Below are positions 6,058-7,122 of a DNA stretch of 7,122 nucleotides, one piece after another (the stretch's first letter is position 1; each line of letters opens with the position of its first letter). The DNA is from an uncultured Clostridia bacterium. GTDB lineage: Bacteria; Bacillota; Clostridia; Christensenellales; UBA3700. The notes beneath the pieces were generated by a model. The model had not been told where the DNA came from, did not search any database, and saw only the letters and a program-made list of their open reading frames with translations. Made by a program: the position numbers and the translations under genes. The stretch spans positions 1-7,122 of the forward strand of contig CAMWSW010000045.1 in assembly GCA_947176975.1 (NCBI GenBank), read 5' to 3'.

Positions 6058-7011
6058 TTATAATGCCAAGGCTGCTGCGCCGAGAATACCCGCGTCGTTC
6101 TTGAGGCTGGCGGTCTTGACTTCGATTGACGGATTGAATTTGGCTCCGAATCTTCCTCCATTGACAGCCTTTTCGATTGGCGTAGTGAGGTATTCCTTCT
6201 CGTTGCTGATACCGCCGCCGATAAGTATTGCTTCGGGGCAGAAGATATTGACGAGATTGACAAGTCCGCAAGTGATGTAGCTCATATAGTTGTCCACGAC
6301 TTCCTGACCTGCTTTGTCGCCTTGCTTAGCCGCCATAAACGCCGTCTTGCCAGATACCTTGCCTTCTTCCTTGGCGAACTTGTGCATAAGGCTTTCGGGA
6401 TGAGCGTCCATGGCCTCTTTGGTCTGTCTCATAAGAGCGGTAGCCGACGCGTAAGTCTCCCAACAGCCGCGTTGTCCGCAATTGCAACGGGGAGCGTCTT
6501 TTGACATATTGATTGTCATATGTCCGCCTTCCGTACCTGCGCACTCTCTTCCTTCAAAGAGCTTTCCGTCGATAATAAATCCCGTGCCAACGCCTGTGCC
6601 AAGCGTGACGAAGATGACGTCGTTGTATCCCTTGCCTGCGCCGAATACGTGTTCGCCGAGAGCAGCGCAGTTGGCGTCGTTGTTTATGTATATAGGCAAA
6701 TCGTAATATTTCTTGAGTTCGTCTACGACAGGCACTCTCTCCAAAGCAATGTTGTTGCTGTAGCGAATAATGCCTCTTTTGGAATCTATCGAGCCGGGTT
6801 GACCAATGCCGATACCCTTGATATCTTTGACGCTTATCTTTGCGCCCTCAATGACCAAGTCGATGACCTTGCGAATGTCTTCGCTTATGCTGTAATCAGC
6901 GGTATATTTTTCCGTGGTGGGAATGGATGTCTTGAAGATGATTTCGCCATTTTGTGTGACGACTCCGCCTTTGATGCTCATACCGCCTACGTCAATTCCT
7001 ATCAAATACAT
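6058..7011 (-). CDS. glcK: ROK-family glucokinase
   Basis: This 317-residue kinase probably phosphorylates glucose to glucose 6-phosphate with ATP in the cytoplasm, feeding glycolysis. The N-terminal phosphate-binding motif is GIDVGGMSIKGG (5-16), with Met where Thr is usual in DxGGT. The catalytic aspartate is D112 in YINNDANCAALGE. The second phosphate motif is VTLGTGVGTGF (135-145). The ROK signature follows: EGGHMTIN (161-168) and CNCGQRGCWE (176-185), with H164, C176, C178 and C183 as the structural zinc ligands. The C-terminal adenine-side motif is ILIGGGIS. Length is typical for bacterial ROK glucokinases, and no DNA-binding domain precedes it, so it is not an NagC/XylR-type repressor. 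The start is supported by AGGAGA seven or so bases upstream. Substrate could instead be another hexose such as N-acetylmannosamine or fructose; glucokinase is the best guess from the CNCGQRGCWE type. Confidence 0.93.
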   Translation of the reverse strand: MYLIGIDVGGMSIKGGVVTQNGEIIFKTSIPTTEKYTADYSISEDIRKVIDLVIEGAKISVKDIKGIGIGQPGSIDSKRGIIRYSNNIALERVPVVDELKKYYDLPIYINNDANCAALGEHVFGAGKGYNDVIFVTLGTGVGTGFIIDGKLFEGRECAGTEGGHMTINMSKDAPRCNCGQRGCWETYASATALMRQTKEAMDAHPESLMHKFAKEEGKVSGKTAFMAAKQGDKAGQEVVDNYMSYITCGLVNLVNIFCPEAILIGGGISNEKEYLTTPIEKAVNGGRFGAKFNPSIEVKTASLKNDAGILGAAALAL

Positions 7012-7016
7012 AATTT

Positions 7017-7022
7017 TCTCCT
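7017..7022 (-). promoter_or_regulatory. Ribosome binding site of the ROK glucokinase
   Basis: The minus strand reads AGGAGA, then AAATT and the ATG at 7011. The spacing is normal. Confidence 0.85.
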
Positions 7023-7039
7023 ACTCACGTCTTTTCTAT

Positions 7040-7065
7040 ATAGTATGCATGGATTTACATACTAT
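7040..7065. promoter_or_regulatory. Inverted repeat in the glucokinase leader (possible operator)
   Basis: ATAGTATG (7040-7047) and CATACTAT (7058-7065) are perfect 8-base inverted repeats around a 10-base centre. With transcription predicted from about 7073 on the minus strand, it lies just downstream of the start point. A dimeric repressor site (roadblock) or a leader RNA hairpin both fit. An 8-base palindrome ACGTACGT (7068-7075) sits on the predicted start point itself. Confidence 0.5.
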
Positions 7066-7079
7066 TCACGTACGTATTT

Positions 7080-7108
7080 ATTATACAATAAAGTAGATGT
7101 TTTGGCAA
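7080..7108 (-). promoter_or_regulatory. Sigma-A-type promoter of the ROK glucokinase
   Basis: On the minus strand TTGCCA (bases 7103-7108, five of six consensus) and a perfect TATAAT (7080-7085) are separated by exactly 17 bases. The transcript should begin near 7073 and carry a leader of about 60 bases. Confidence 0.88.
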
Positions 7109-7122
7109 GATATTACATTATC

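Overview
The window looks like a chromosomal piece of a Gram-positive bacterium, most likely a Clostridia-type Bacillota. The signs are strong AGGAGG-type ribosome binding sites, sigma-A-like promoters, Rho-independent terminators, a gyrB-gyrA operon with a Clostridia-like GyrA active-site region, and a Gram-positive style ROK glucokinase. Both TAA and TGA act as stops, so the standard bacterial code applies. This is an inference from sequence style; no taxonomic marker was searched.

Layout. (1) 1-2811, + strand: the 3' end of gyrB, cut by the window edge and carrying an in-frame TAA about 34 codons before its natural end, followed 10 bases later by a complete gyrA. A near-perfect terminator closes the operon at 2836-2866. 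(2) 2892-4332, + strand: a monocistronic gene with its own promoter, encoding an exported, possibly lipid-anchored GH18 glycosidase with an N-terminal beta-sandwich-like domain. (3) 4374-5415, + strand: an A+T-rich two-gene cassette with ATGA overlap. The first protein combines a MuF-like CxxC...HPxCxC putative zinc motif with a C-terminal domain resembling DUF6883-type domains. The second consists of two copies of a small basic/acidic module. The arrangement resembles a toxin/immunity or effector/partner pair, and a terminator-like hairpin sits between the likely promoter and the first gene. This is the most interesting part of the window. (4) 5416-5516: a short intergenic stretch with an inverted repeat framing a sequence that resembles a widespread intergenic motif. 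(5) 5517-5864, - strand: a small tail-anchored membrane protein of unknown function. (6) 5865-6057: a non-coding stretch dense in small hairpins. (7) 6058-7011, - strand: a ROK-family glucokinase with a clear promoter and a palindrome in its leader.

The genes do not form one pathway. DNA gyrase supplies negative supercoiling. The GH18 enzyme probably acts on amino-sugar polymers outside the membrane. The ROK kinase phosphorylates glucose or a related sugar in the cytoplasm. The AT-rich pair appears to be an accessory insertion between these housekeeping genes.
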